DNA of 64,000 bases, taken from assembly GCF_900110375.1 (NCBI RefSeq), contig NZ_FODN01000006.1, forward strand, positions 62,001 through 126,000. Reading direction: 5' to 3'. The DNA comes from Flavobacterium sinopsychrotolerans. GTDB lineage: Bacteria; Bacteroidota; Bacteroidia; Flavobacteriales; Flavobacteriaceae. Position numbers and translations under genes: made by a program. Numbering within the stretch: position 1 is the stretch's first letter; the number at the start of each line of letters is the position of its first letter. The notes under the pieces were generated by a model. That model saw nothing but the letters and a program-made list of their open reading frames with translations, was not told the DNA's origin and did no database searches. Shown here piece after piece: positions 46,833 to 55,644 of the stretch.

Positions 46833-47369
46833 TTATTCTTTAACCATAATGAAAGTCTCTACTATTACTTTATCTGTTTTGTCATCATAAGATTCTAAAA
46901 CTAGATTTCCGTTGGCATCAAAATAACCAAAAGAAGTTTTATTTTTTGCTTTGTAGATGTAATTGTTATTTGACGTTTTTCTCAAAACGGCAGCTTTTTC
47001 TTTGTTTGGTAAATACATATTGTATCCAGTCTCAGCAAGTGAAACTTGATATTTCTGTCCATTTAAATTATAATAAGCAGATCTGTCGACATCCACAATA
47101 TTTGTAACTCCATTTGCCGTCACTGCAGTAATTGCAGTTACTTGAACAGGAGTATCTTTCATTTCTTTATTCAATGCATTTGAGTCAGCATCTTTTAGTT
47201 CAATATTTTGAATTTCTTTTATTTCCTGTGTTTTGATTAATTTTTTTTCGCCTTTTGAATCTTTAATCGTTGTTACAGTTGTTTTTACTTCTGATTTAAC
47301 ATTTTTATTTTGTGCTTGAATATTTAATGTAAATAAAAAAGCAATCATTCCAAGAGTTATAGTTTTCAT
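46833..47369 (-). CDS. Secreted protein of unknown function
   Basis: A 178-residue protein with a signal peptide (about residues 1-19, ends NIQAQ), so periplasmic or outer. A Lys/Thr/Glu-rich N-terminal half (TTVTTIKDSKGEKKLIKTQEIKEIQNIEL), then ITAVTANGVTN, and a C-terminal part with YYNLNGQKYQVSLAETGYNMYL and FGYFDANGNLVLESYD. No Cys. Not recognised. Upstream of the gene is a terminator belonging to the receptor gene, so it has its own transcript. Confidence 0.65.
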   Translation of the reverse strand: MKTITLGMIAFLFTLNIQAQNKNVKSEVKTTVTTIKDSKGEKKLIKTQEIKEIQNIELKDADSNALNKEMKDTPVQVTAITAVTANGVTNIVDVDRSAYYNLNGQKYQVSLAETGYNMYLPNKEKAAVLRKTSNNNYIYKAKNKTSFGYFDANGNLVLESYDDKTDKVIVETFIMVKE

Positions 47370-47470
47370 AACGTTTTATTTTTTAATGTTTTACAAAACA
47401 AATTTACAGATTATAATTTATACTATTTTTTTAAATTATTGTAAAATTCACATACGACATTTGCTAAAAC

Positions 47471-47504
47471 AAGAAAAGGGCTGTCTTTCGATAGCCCTTT
47501 TCTT
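47471..47504 (-). terminator. Terminator of the TonB-dependent receptor gene
   Basis: Arms 47471-47482 and 47493-47504 pair over 12 bp with a ten-base loop; AGCCC core. It lies 19 bases beyond the receptor stop, with a short T-containing tail on the minus strand. Confidence 0.75.
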
Positions 47505-47522
47505 AATTATTTTAGGATAAAA

Positions 47523-50285
47523 TTAGAATTTATAGTTTAAAGATAAATTAAACATAGTTCCCAATTGGCTAAAGTGATATCCATCATAAGTCATTTGAGA
47601 ATAACGTTGGTTGAATGTAATCAAATTAGATTGAGTTTTTACTTGTGCGGCATCGTTTAAAATAGCTGTCCCAGCGGCGTTTTCAGCTTTGAATTTCCAT
47701 TCAGGAAGTACGTTCAGCAAGTTGTTTACATTCAATGCCAAAGTTAATTTTTCAGTAGCAGAGAAAGTAATTCCTAAGTCAGTTACGATTTTTGGAGTAA
47801 ATTCGGTTCTCAAATTTGAATCTAAACCGTCTTGTTTGAATGTTGTTTTTCCAAAATAAGTATTGTTTACAGAGAAACCAAATTTTCCAACTTCATAATT
47901 CGCTCCTAAAATCCATTTTGTTTCTGGTCTTGAAGTAAACATTAATGCATTTAGTATTGGTCCAAACGAATTGTTAGTTACATCAGAGATTCTTTCATTC
48001 TGTAAAGTAACGTTTCCAGATAAAGTAAATCCTAATTTTCCTTCTCCTAAACCAATGTTGTTGTAATTAGCTACCACATCCAAACCCGATGTTCTAGAGT
48101 CAAATGAATTTGAAAACCAAGCTACATTACCAAATTGAGTGTCTTGTCTGTCTCCTAAAACAATTCTATCTTCTACTTTGATATTATAATAATCTACGGT
48201 AAAATTAAAGTTTTTAGAAGGTTTTGCTCCAATACCTACTGTTATATTAGTTGATTTCTCAGCATCTAATTTTGGAATACCTAAAATACGAGCTTGAGGA
48301 GAAACATTATTGATAATACCACTTACTTGAATTCCTTGTCCAGCCACAAATGAATACTGCGCTTTTTGAGTATAAATTTGGTGTAATGTAGGTGCTCTAA
48401 ATCCAGTTGAAAGCGACCCTCTTAAAGTAATTTTGTCATCTAGAAATTTATATCTTGAACTTAATTTCCAAACTGTAGCTCCGCCAAAATCACTATATTC
48501 TTCATGACGAACAGTTCCGTTAATCAAAAAATCTTCAGTTACATCATAAGCAAGGTCAAAATAAGCACCTAAATTATAACGGTTCCATCTACCTGAGTTT
48601 TCAGGTCTGTTACCTGCAAAAGAGTCTGCTCCGATACCATCCCAAGAAGCTTTGTCTCCTTCTATTACTTCAAAATTTTCTGTTCTGAACTCAGAACCAA
48701 AACCAATACTGATTTTATCTGATAATACTTTAGAGATGTCTAAATTTCCAACGATGTGATTGAATGAAGTTCCTCCAGGTTGAAAAGTAATTGGGCTGTT
48801 TTCTTGGTAGATATTTTCTCCATTTTCATCTTGTAAGTCAGATCTGTTCACAGAGTTTTCTACGGAGTAAACTTGTTTGTTTCCCCCAGTAGTAATACTC
48901 ACGTCAGTATTCCACCCGTTCATTTCAGATTTGTAACCCAAAGTTGCGTTGTAATCGTTCAAGTCTCCTGTAAATGTTGGTACATAACCCTTATATGAAG
49001 CAGCCGTTCCATTACCAAAGAAATCAGCAAGGTATGGGTTAGCTGGATCTAATGTTCTCCAGTATGGTGTTCTGTAGTTAGCAAATGAGTTTACTTTTTT
49101 ATAAACATAAGCTGCATTATAATACAATTGTGTGCTTTCTGATAAATCAATTCCACCATTTATTAAGAATTTAGCAGCAGTCGTTTCAGGAGATCCGTTA
49201 ATATTTCCTGCATCTGGTTTTTCTGCAAGAAAGTTGTTTATTTGGTTTATTCCAGAGGTATTGTCTGCCATAATTGAAGCTCTTGTAGCGCCATCAACAT
49301 AGTTATCAGGGTCGTTTGGATCTACATAAATAAAATCTGCATATTCTCCGCCACTAAGGGGTTTGTCATCAGGACCAAGATTGGTTGTGCCTCCATCTAC
49401 CGTACCGGGTCTGTTGGCTAATTTTACTTTAGAAAAATCTATCGTATAATTTAAAAAACCTTTGTTACCAACTGTGGTTCCATTGTTTAAACTTACTCCT
49501 AACATTTCACCATCACCTTCAGAAGTTATTCCACTTCTTACTGTTACAGCACCATTGCCAGAATTCTTTTTTAAGATAATATTCATAACTCCTGCAATCG
49601 CATCAGACCCGTATTGAGCGGATGCCCCATCACGAAGTATTTCTACTCTTTCGATAGCGTCAGTAGGAATTGCAGAGATATCGGCACCTGTTTCTCCACG
49701 CCCTGGAGACGTTTGTACATAAAGTAAAGAACTTAAGTTTTTACGTTTCCCATTTATTAAAATTAACGTTCTGCTTGGTCCCATATTTCTGATTTCATAA
49801 GGATCAAGTAATGAAGTTGCATCATTTACTGGAGTTTGAACCGTGTTGAAAGATGGAATTTTGTACTGTAGCGCTTTGTCAAAAGAAGCTTGTCCGGTTG
49901 ATGTCAAGTCTTTTGAAGATAAAACATCTATTGGTAGTGCTGATGTCGTATTACTTCTTGGCGCCGTTCTAGTTCCTGTAACTACAACTTCGTCTAGGTT
50001 TTGTCCGCCTTCTTCTGATAGGGTAACATTTATAATAGCCTCAGTCGCCATTTTTTCAAATTTAGAAAAACCAATATAGCTGAAAACTAAAATAGCTCCT
50101 TCTTTTACTCTTATCTTGTAACTCCCATTCATATCAGTTGAAACTCCATTTTGAGTTCCTTTTTCAATAATGTTTACGCCAGGTAAAGCATTTCCGGTAT
50201 TGTCTTTTACAACACCGGAAATTTCTTTTTGTGCAAAAAGAAACGAGACGTTTAGTAGAAATAATAATAATGCAAATTTTTTCAT
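47523..50285 (-). CDS. TonB-dependent outer-membrane receptor with carboxypeptidase-like domain
   Basis: Outer-membrane active transporter. From the Met at 50285: signal peptide 1-18 (ends LFAQKEI), carboxypeptidase-regulatory-like domain about 20-100 (ISGVVKDNTGNALPGVNI), then LDEVVVTGTRT (TonB region), plug about 105-225 (IRNMGPSRTLILINGKR, IERVEILRDGASAQYGSDA), and a barrel to Lys-Phe at the end. 920 residues. Unlike the SusC protein at 9261, no SusD gene is beside it, and the plug motif RDGASAQYG is that of classical receptors for siderophores, vitamins or peptides. The frame opens at 50348 but that gives no leader. Ligand unknown. Confidence 0.92.
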   Translation of the reverse strand: MKKFALLLFLLNVSFLFAQKEISGVVKDNTGNALPGVNIIEKGTQNGVSTDMNGSYKIRVKEGAILVFSYIGFSKFEKMATEAIINVTLSEEGGQNLDEVVVTGTRTAPRSNTTSALPIDVLSSKDLTSTGQASFDKALQYKIPSFNTVQTPVNDATSLLDPYEIRNMGPSRTLILINGKRKNLSSLLYVQTSPGRGETGADISAIPTDAIERVEILRDGASAQYGSDAIAGVMNIILKKNSGNGAVTVRSGITSEGDGEMLGVSLNNGTTVGNKGFLNYTIDFSKVKLANRPGTVDGGTTNLGPDDKPLSGGEYADFIYVDPNDPDNYVDGATRASIMADNTSGINQINNFLAEKPDAGNINGSPETTAAKFLINGGIDLSESTQLYYNAAYVYKKVNSFANYRTPYWRTLDPANPYLADFFGNGTAASYKGYVPTFTGDLNDYNATLGYKSEMNGWNTDVSITTGGNKQVYSVENSVNRSDLQDENGENIYQENSPITFQPGGTSFNHIVGNLDISKVLSDKISIGFGSEFRTENFEVIEGDKASWDGIGADSFAGNRPENSGRWNRYNLGAYFDLAYDVTEDFLINGTVRHEEYSDFGGATVWKLSSRYKFLDDKITLRGSLSTGFRAPTLHQIYTQKAQYSFVAGQGIQVSGIINNVSPQARILGIPKLDAEKSTNITVGIGAKPSKNFNFTVDYYNIKVEDRIVLGDRQDTQFGNVAWFSNSFDSRTSGLDVVANYNNIGLGEGKLGFTLSGNVTLQNERISDVTNNSFGPILNALMFTSRPETKWILGANYEVGKFGFSVNNTYFGKTTFKQDGLDSNLRTEFTPKIVTDLGITFSATEKLTLALNVNNLLNVLPEWKFKAENAAGTAILNDAAQVKTQSNLITFNQRYSQMTYDGYHFSQLGTMFNLSLNYKF

Positions 50286-50437
50286 AATAAGTTGTGTTTG
50301 GTTTTTGTTTGGTTTGAAATCCTTTGCAATATAATTTTTTTTTAACAAAATATTAGCACATCATTTAATTTTTTGTAAAAAACATATTAGACCTGTTTAA
50401 TCTGTGATTTTTACTTATTTAAACATTTATAAAATCT

Positions 50438-50445
50438 TATATTTG
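50438..50445 (+). promoter_or_regulatory. Candidate -7 box of ychF
   Basis: TATATTTG fits TAnnTTTG, about 140 bases before the Met. No TTG at the expected spacing, so confidence is moderate. Confidence 0.35.
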
Positions 50446-50585
50446 CAAACTTTTAGCACAGATGCTAAATTTTGAGCTTAACGTGTTATTTGCAAAAAAA
50501 AGTATCATGAAATCGTTATGAAATCTGTTTAAAAAGCATAAAGATTTCGATAGAATATTCCATTAAAAATAAATATTATCTACAT

Positions 50586-51680
50586 ATGAAAGCAGGGATT
50601 GTAGGATTACCAAATGTTGGAAAATCAACATTATTCAATTGTTTATCCAATGCAAAAGCGCAAAGTGCTAACTTTCCTTTTTGTACTATTGAACCAAATA
50701 TAGGTGTTGTAAATGTTCCGGATTCCAGAATGGAAAAACTGGAGGAATTAGTAAAACCTGAACGTGTGCAAATGGCTACTGTTGATATCGTTGATATTGC
50801 AGGATTAGTAAAAGGAGCCAGTAAAGGTGAAGGTTTAGGGAATCAATTCCTTGGAAATATTAGAGAGTGTAATGCTATTATTCACGTTTTGCGTTGTTTT
50901 GATAACGACAACATTGTTCACGTTGACGGAAATGTAAACCCAATTCGTGACAAAGAAACCATTGATATTGAGTTGCAGTTAAAAGATTTAGAAAACGTTG
51001 AAAAACGTTTAGAAAAAGTAAATCGTGCTGCTAAAACAGGAAATAAAGAAGCACAAACAGAGAAAGCACTTTTAGATAGAATTAGAGAAACGTTACTTCA
51101 GGCAAAATCGGCTAGAATAGTAGTTCCTCAAAACAATGACGAAGAAGTTTTAATGGAAAGTTTTCAGTTGATTACAGCAAAACCAGTTTTGTATGTTTGT
51201 AATGTGGATGAAAATTCAGCGGTTAGCGGAAATAAATATGTTGATCAGGTTCGTGAATTGGTTAAAGATGAAGATGCGGAAGTAATTATCCTTTCGGTTG
51301 GTGCTGAAGCTGATATTACCGAATTAGAAAGCTACGAAGAACGCCAGGTTTTCTTAGAAGATATGGGTTTAACAGAGCCTGGAGCGTCAGTTCTTATTCG
51401 TGCAGCATACAAATTATTGAAGCAACAAACCTATTTTACCGCAGGTGTGAAAGAAGTTCGTGCTTGGACCATAAATATTGGATCAACCGCGCCACAAGCT
51501 GCAGGAGTGATTCACACTGATTTCGAAAAAGGATTCATCCGTGCCGAAGTTATTGCATACGAAGATTTCGTTCATTACGGTTCAGAAGCAAAATGTAAAG
51601 AAGCAGGAAAATTCAAAGTAGAAGGAAAAGAATATATAGTTAAAGATGGTGATGTTATGCACTTTAGATTTAACGTGTAA
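50586..51680 (+). CDS. ychF: Obg-family nucleotidase YchF
   Basis: Ribosome-associated P-loop protein that hydrolyses ATP rather than GTP in family members, linked to stress adaptation. Seen: G1 GLPNVGKST at residues 7-15, G2/G3 region DIVDIAGLVKGASKGEGLGN, a coiled-coil domain near residues 130-200, NVDE in place of the GTPase Asn-Lys-x-Asp, and the C-terminal TGS domain (WTINIGSTAPQAAGVIHTDF). 364 residues is normal. Single gene with a hairpin terminator. Confidence 0.96.
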   Translation: MKAGIVGLPNVGKSTLFNCLSNAKAQSANFPFCTIEPNIGVVNVPDSRMEKLEELVKPERVQMATVDIVDIAGLVKGASKGEGLGNQFLGNIRECNAIIHVLRCFDNDNIVHVDGNVNPIRDKETIDIELQLKDLENVEKRLEKVNRAAKTGNKEAQTEKALLDRIRETLLQAKSARIVVPQNNDEEVLMESFQLITAKPVLYVCNVDENSAVSGNKYVDQVRELVKDEDAEVIILSVGAEADITELESYEERQVFLEDMGLTEPGASVLIRAAYKLLKQQTYFTAGVKEVRAWTINIGSTAPQAAGVIHTDFEKGFIRAEVIAYEDFVHYGSEAKCKEAGKFKVEGKEYIVKDGDVMHFRFNV

Positions 51681-52006
51681 AGAAGTTATAATGTCCAAAG
51701 TCATAAAGTCGAAAGTTAGTAATAGCTTTCGACTTTTTTTGTACCAATTCCAGCTTTCCACTTCAAGATTTTCCCATCAATCTCTTTTTTCTAAGACAAA
51801 AAAGGAGCTTCCTTTGGTCGCTCTTTTTCATCAAGAAAAAATAAGATTGATCTGAAAAATGCTTTCCGTTTCACTCTGGGGTAAAATCGATTTGGAGGAA
51901 AATGAAATTTTGTTTTTTTTCTTATTTGTTTTCGTAATCTGTGAATCAGTGGCTAATTATTTTGTTGTTATTTTATTTTTACTACTTTTAATAAAAACTA
52001 ATCATC
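51681..52006 (+). other. 326-base gap between ychF and the flavin reductase gene
   Basis: Contains the ychF terminator at 51705-51740, then AT-rich sequence. A 60-codon open frame at 51859-52041 has a low-complexity hydrophobic product and overlaps the next gene, so I do not call it. No RNA gene or clear promoter box is apparent. Confidence 0.55.
51705..51740 (+). terminator. Rho-independent terminator of ychF
   Basis: Arms 51705-51715 (AAAGTCGAAAG) and 51726-51736 pair over 11 bp around a ten-base loop, followed by T7 overall. Confidence 0.75.
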
Positions 52007-52537
52007 ATGAAAATTATAGTCTTTGGCGCAAGCCCCAGTAAAAACTCCATCAATAAAAAATTAGCGACTTACGCAGCAAATCTTTTTGAAAATGCAGAAG
52101 TTGAGGTTTTGGATTTAAACGATTTTCAAATGCCAATTTTTACTGTAGATTTAGAAAAAGAAATTGGTCAGCATGAATTGGCTAAAGTATTTCTTGCTAA
52201 AATTGCTACAGCTGATATTTTAGTAGTTTCTATGGCGGAAAATAACGGAAATTATTCAGCGGCTTTCAAAAATATTTTTGATTGGTGTACTAGAATAAGC
52301 GCCAAAGTTTTTCAGGAAAAACCAATGTTATTGATGGCAACTTCACCAGGAGCCAAAGGCGGTGCAAGTGTTTTGGGAATCGCAAAAAACGCTTTTCCTT
52401 TTTACGGTGGAAATATAAAAGCTACTTTTTCACTGCCTAGTTTTGATGCTAATTTTGATGTAACAAACGGTAAAATTTCAAATCCGGAATTGGATAATCA
52501 ATTGAAAGAAATTATTAAGAATTTTTCAATCGTTTAA
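52007..52537 (+). CDS. NAD(P)H-dependent FMN reductase-like flavoprotein
   Basis: Flavodoxin-fold protein of the NADPH-dependent FMN reductase/azoreductase-like group. FGASPSKNSINKKLA at residues about 6-20 is the FMN phosphate-binding loop; MAENNGNYSAAFKNIFDW at about 78-96 and MATSPGAKGG at about 113-122 are further flavin-site strands. 176 residues, cytoplasmic. Electron acceptor unknown. Single gene before the topoisomerase IV operon. Confidence 0.85.
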   Translation: MKIIVFGASPSKNSINKKLATYAANLFENAEVEVLDLNDFQMPIFTVDLEKEIGQHELAKVFLAKIATADILVVSMAENNGNYSAAFKNIFDWCTRISAKVFQEKPMLLMATSPGAKGGASVLGIAKNAFPFYGGNIKATFSLPSFDANFDVTNGKISNPELDNQLKEIIKNFSIV

Positions 52538-52542
52538 TTTTC

Positions 52543-52563
52543 AATCTTTAAATCTTTCAATAT
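52543..52563 (+). repeat. Copy two of a short intergenic repeat
   Basis: Same sequence as 44024-44044 apart from one base, in the gap before parE. Confidence 0.5.
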
Positions 52564-52586
52564 ACGAATGTCAATATTATTCTTAA

Positions 52587-52594
52587 TAACTTTG
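52587..52594 (+). promoter_or_regulatory. Candidate -7 box of the topoisomerase IV operon
   Basis: TAACTTTG fits TAnnTTTG, 65 bases before the parE Met. No TTG at the expected spacing. Confidence 0.35.
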
Positions 52595-52658
52595 ACGTCT
52601 GCCTATTTTAAAATTTATCGAATTACACTACATTAGCACCAAATCCACAAATTTTACA

Positions 52659-54524
52659 ATGTCCGAACAAAATCAATATACCGAAGATAATATTCGGTCA
52701 CTCGACTGGAAAGAACATATTCGCATGCGTCCCGGAATGTACATCGGGAAATTGGGTGACGGTTCTTCTCCGGATGATGGTATTTACATTCTTCTGAAAG
52801 AAGTCCTCGACAACTGTATCGATGAATTTGTTATGGGTGCCGGAAAAACTATCGAGGTAACTATTAAGGATAAAACCGTTACCGTTAGGGATTATGGTCG
52901 TGGAATTCCATTGGGAAAAGTCATTGATGTAGTTTCTAAAATGAATACAGGAGGAAAATATGATTCTTTAGCATTTAAGAAATCCGTTGGTTTGAATGGA
53001 GTAGGGACAAAAGCCGTGAATGCGTTGTCTAATTATTTTCGTGTAGAATCTGTTCGGGACGAAAAACAAAAAGCAGCCGAATTCTCTGCTGGAAATCTTG
53101 TTCTCGAAGAAGATATTATTGATACAACGAAACGAAAAGGAACCAAAGTAACTTTTATTCCTGATGAATCAATTTTCAAGAACTATAAATTTAGATTTGA
53201 GTATATCATCAAAATGCTCAAAAATTATTGTTACTTAAACAATGGTTTGACGATCATTTTTAACGGTGAAAAGTATTTTTCAGAGAATGGACTGAAAGAT
53301 TTATTGGAAGAAACCATTAATGCAGAGGATTTAGAATACCCGATTATTCACCTGAAAGGAGATGATATTGAGATAGCCTTAACGCACAGTAAAACACAAT
53401 ACAGCGAAGAATACCATTCTTTCGTAAATGGACAAAATACCACGCAAGGAGGAACCCATTTAGCGGCTTATCGAGAAGCGATAGTGAAAACTATTCGGGA
53501 GTTTTATAATAAAAGTTTTGAAGCATCAGATGTTCGAAAATCGATTGTTACGGCGATTAGTATCAAAGTAATGGAGCCTGTTTTTGAATCGCAAACCAAA
53601 ACCAAATTAGGTTCAACTGATATGGGTTCTGAACCGGGAATGCCTTCGGTTCGTACTTTTGTAAACGATTTTGTAAAAACGAAATTAGATAATTATTTAC
53701 ATAAGAATCCTCCAACTGCGGAAGCATTATTGCGAAAAATTCTTCAAGCCGAAAGAGAGCGTAAAGAACTATCTGGCATTCGAAAATTGGCGACTGATCG
53801 TGCCAAAAAAGCGAACCTGCACAATAAGAAATTAAGGGATTGTCGCGCGCATCTTCCGGATACTAAAAACCCTAAAAATCTGGAAAGTACGCTTTTCATC
53901 ACGGAGGGGGATTCGGCTTCTGGATCTATTACCAAATCACGTGACGTAAATACACAAGCTGTTTTCAGTTTGCGTGGTAAGCCTCTGAATTCGTATGGAA
54001 TGAGCAAGAAAATTGTTTATGAAAATGAAGAATTTAATTTATTACAAGCAGCTTTGGATATTGAAGACGGGTTAGAAAAATTACGTTACAACAACATCGT
54101 GATTGCTACTGATGCCGATGTCGATGGAATGCATATTCGTTTATTATTAATTACGTTCTTTCTTCAGTTTTTTCCGGAGTTAATCAAAGAAGGACATTTG
54201 TATATTTTGCAAACACCGCTTTTTAGGGTTCGAAACAAGAAAGAAACAATATATTGCTATTCAGATGAAGAAAGAAAAGCAGCAATAGAAAAACTAAAGC
54301 CAAAACCGGAAATCACCCGATTTAAAGGTTTAGGAGAGATTTCTCCGGATGAGTTCAAAAATTTTATTGGAGAAACCATTCGTTTAGATCCGATTATGAT
54401 GGATAAGAATACCTCGATTGAGCAATTATTGTCTTTTTATATGGGCAAGAATACGCCGGACAGACAGGAATTTATCATCAAGAATTTGAAGGTGGAGTTG
54501 GATGTTTTGGAAGAAGTGAAATAA
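52659..54524 (+). CDS. parE: DNA topoisomerase IV subunit B
   Basis: ATPase subunit of the enzyme that unlinks daughter chromosomes. GHKL ATP site: [20 protein letters not shown] and [13 protein letters not shown]; transducer domain in the middle; TOPRIM metal-binding residues in TEGDSASGS and [10 protein letters not shown] near the C-terminal half. 621 residues, the short ParE-like length. It heads a same-strand run parE, YhcG-type nuclease, parC, with 13 bases to the next gene. Confidence 0.93.
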   Translation: MSEQNQYTEDNIRSLDWKEHIRMRPGMYIGKLGDGSSPDDGIYILLKEVLDNCIDEFVMGAGKTIEVTIKDKTVTVRDYGRGIPLGKVIDVVSKMNTGGKYDSLAFKKSVGLNGVGTKAVNALSNYFRVESVRDEKQKAAEFSAGNLVLEEDIIDTTKRKGTKVTFIPDESIFKNYKFRFEYIIKMLKNYCYLNNGLTIIFNGEKYFSENGLKDLLEETINAEDLEYPIIHLKGDDIEIALTHSKTQYSEEYHSFVNGQNTTQGGTHLAAYREAIVKTIREFYNKSFEASDVRKSIVTAISIKVMEPVFESQTKTKLGSTDMGSEPGMPSVRTFVNDFVKTKLDNYLHKNPPTAEALLRKILQAERERKELSGIRKLATDRAKKANLHNKKLRDCRAHLPDTKNPKNLESTLFITEGDSASGSITKSRDVNTQAVFSLRGKPLNSYGMSKKIVYENEEFNLLQAALDIEDGLEKLRYNNIVIATDADVDGMHIRLLLITFFLQFFPELIKEGHLYILQTPLFRVRNKKETIYCYSDEERKAAIEKLKPKPEITRFKGLGEISPDEFKNFIGETIRLDPIMMDKNTSIEQLLSFYMGKNTPDRQEFIIKNLKVELDVLEEVK

Positions 54525-54537
54525 TGCAGATTTAACA

Positions 54538-55644
54538 GTGTCAGAAAATCTTAAAAATAAAGCTTTATTCTCTCAAGTAGTCGCGCTATTGCAAAATGCC
54601 CGTCAACAGGTTTTACGCACCGTAAATTCAACAATGGTTTATACCTATTTTGAAATAGGAAGAATGATTGTTGAAGAAGATCAAAGTGGAAAAGAACGAG
54701 CTGAATACGGAAAACAATTACTAAAAGGACTTTCTGAACAGTTGACTGTTGAGTTTGGAAAAGGGTTTTCTATTGATAATTTAGAAAACATGAGGAAGTT
54801 TTATTTAGCTTACTCAATTTCCGAGTCATTGACTCGGATTTTACAAATTCAAAAATCCCAATCACTGACTGGGGAATTCAAATCTCAAAAAACGCAACCA
54901 GTGACTGCGGATTTAAATAAATTTGATTACGAAACATTGTCTTCGTTTTTTAAATTGACTTGGACACATTATGTTTTCTTAATGCGAATTGACAATGAGA
55001 AAGAAAGACGTTTCTACGAAATAGAATCTGAGAAATACAACTGGACTGTTCGCGAATTAAAGCGACAATATGATTCAGCTCTTTATACACGATTGGCTTT
55101 AAGCCGAGATGCAGCAGGAGTTTTGAAACTTTCTGAAAAAGGTCAGATTATAGAAAAACCTAAAGACCTTATCAAAGATCCATATATTTTGGAATTTTTA
55201 GGTTTGCCAGAATTACATCAGTATTCTGAATCGGAATTAGAGGAGGAAATTATCAATAAACTAGAACATTTTTTATTAGAATTAGGTCACGGATTTACTT
55301 TTGTCGCAAGACAAAATAGAATTACTTTTGACGATAAACATTTTCGAATCGATTTGGTTTTTTATAACCGAATTCTTAAATGTTTTGTACTGATTGACTT
55401 GAAAATAGGCGAATTAAAACATCAGGATTTAGGACAAATGCAAATGTATGTCAATTATTACGACAGAGAAATGCGTTTGGAAGATGAGAATAAAACCATA
55501 GGAATTGTACTTTGCCAAAACAAAAGTGATTTGGTTGTAGAATATACTTTACCTGAAAATAATGAGCAAATTTTTGCTAGCAAATACAAAACGATTCTGC
55601 CAAGCAGAGAAGATTTAATACAATTAATTTCGGAATCAAGATAA
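54538..55644 (+). CDS. yhcG: YhcG/DUF1016-family PD-(D/E)xK nuclease
   Basis: Predicted endonuclease of the DUF1016 family, often found near restriction or defence genes. GTG start, MSENLKNKALFSQVV. N-terminal DUF1016 domain at about residues 8-160 (YFEIGRMIVEE, LENMRKFYLAY), central WTVRELKRQYDSALYTRLALS, and C-terminal nuclease at about 225-350 (LELGHGFTFVARQ, catalytic Asp272 in RIDLVFYN, then Asp287-x-Lys289 in VLIDLKIG, and QMQMYVNYY). The catalytic set is intact. It lies between parE and parC on the same strand, 13 bases after parE, and its stop overlaps the parC start (TAATG), so it must be expressed with topoisomerase IV. The region SESLTRILQIQKSQ to TADL is a loosely repetitive low-similarity linker. 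I do not know a functional link to topoisomerase. Confidence 0.92.
   Translation: MSENLKNKALFSQVVALLQNARQQVLRTVNSTMVYTYFEIGRMIVEEDQSGKERAEYGKQLLKGLSEQLTVEFGKGFSIDNLENMRKFYLAYSISESLTRILQIQKSQSLTGEFKSQKTQPVTADLNKFDYETLSSFFKLTWTHYVFLMRIDNEKERRFYEIESEKYNWTVRELKRQYDSALYTRLALSRDAAGVLKLSEKGQIIEKPKDLIKDPYILEFLGLPELHQYSESELEEEIINKLEHFLLELGHGFTFVARQNRITFDDKHFRIDLVFYNRILKCFVLIDLKIGELKHQDLGQMQMYVNYYDREMRLEDENKTIGIVLCQNKSDLVVEYTLPENNEQIFASKYKTILPSREDLIQLISESR

Noticed and set aside
51859-52041. 60-residue hydrophobic open frame before the flavin reductase gene
   Set aside because: Overlaps the clear reductase start, has low-complexity Phe/Leu/Val content, and no candidate promoter.
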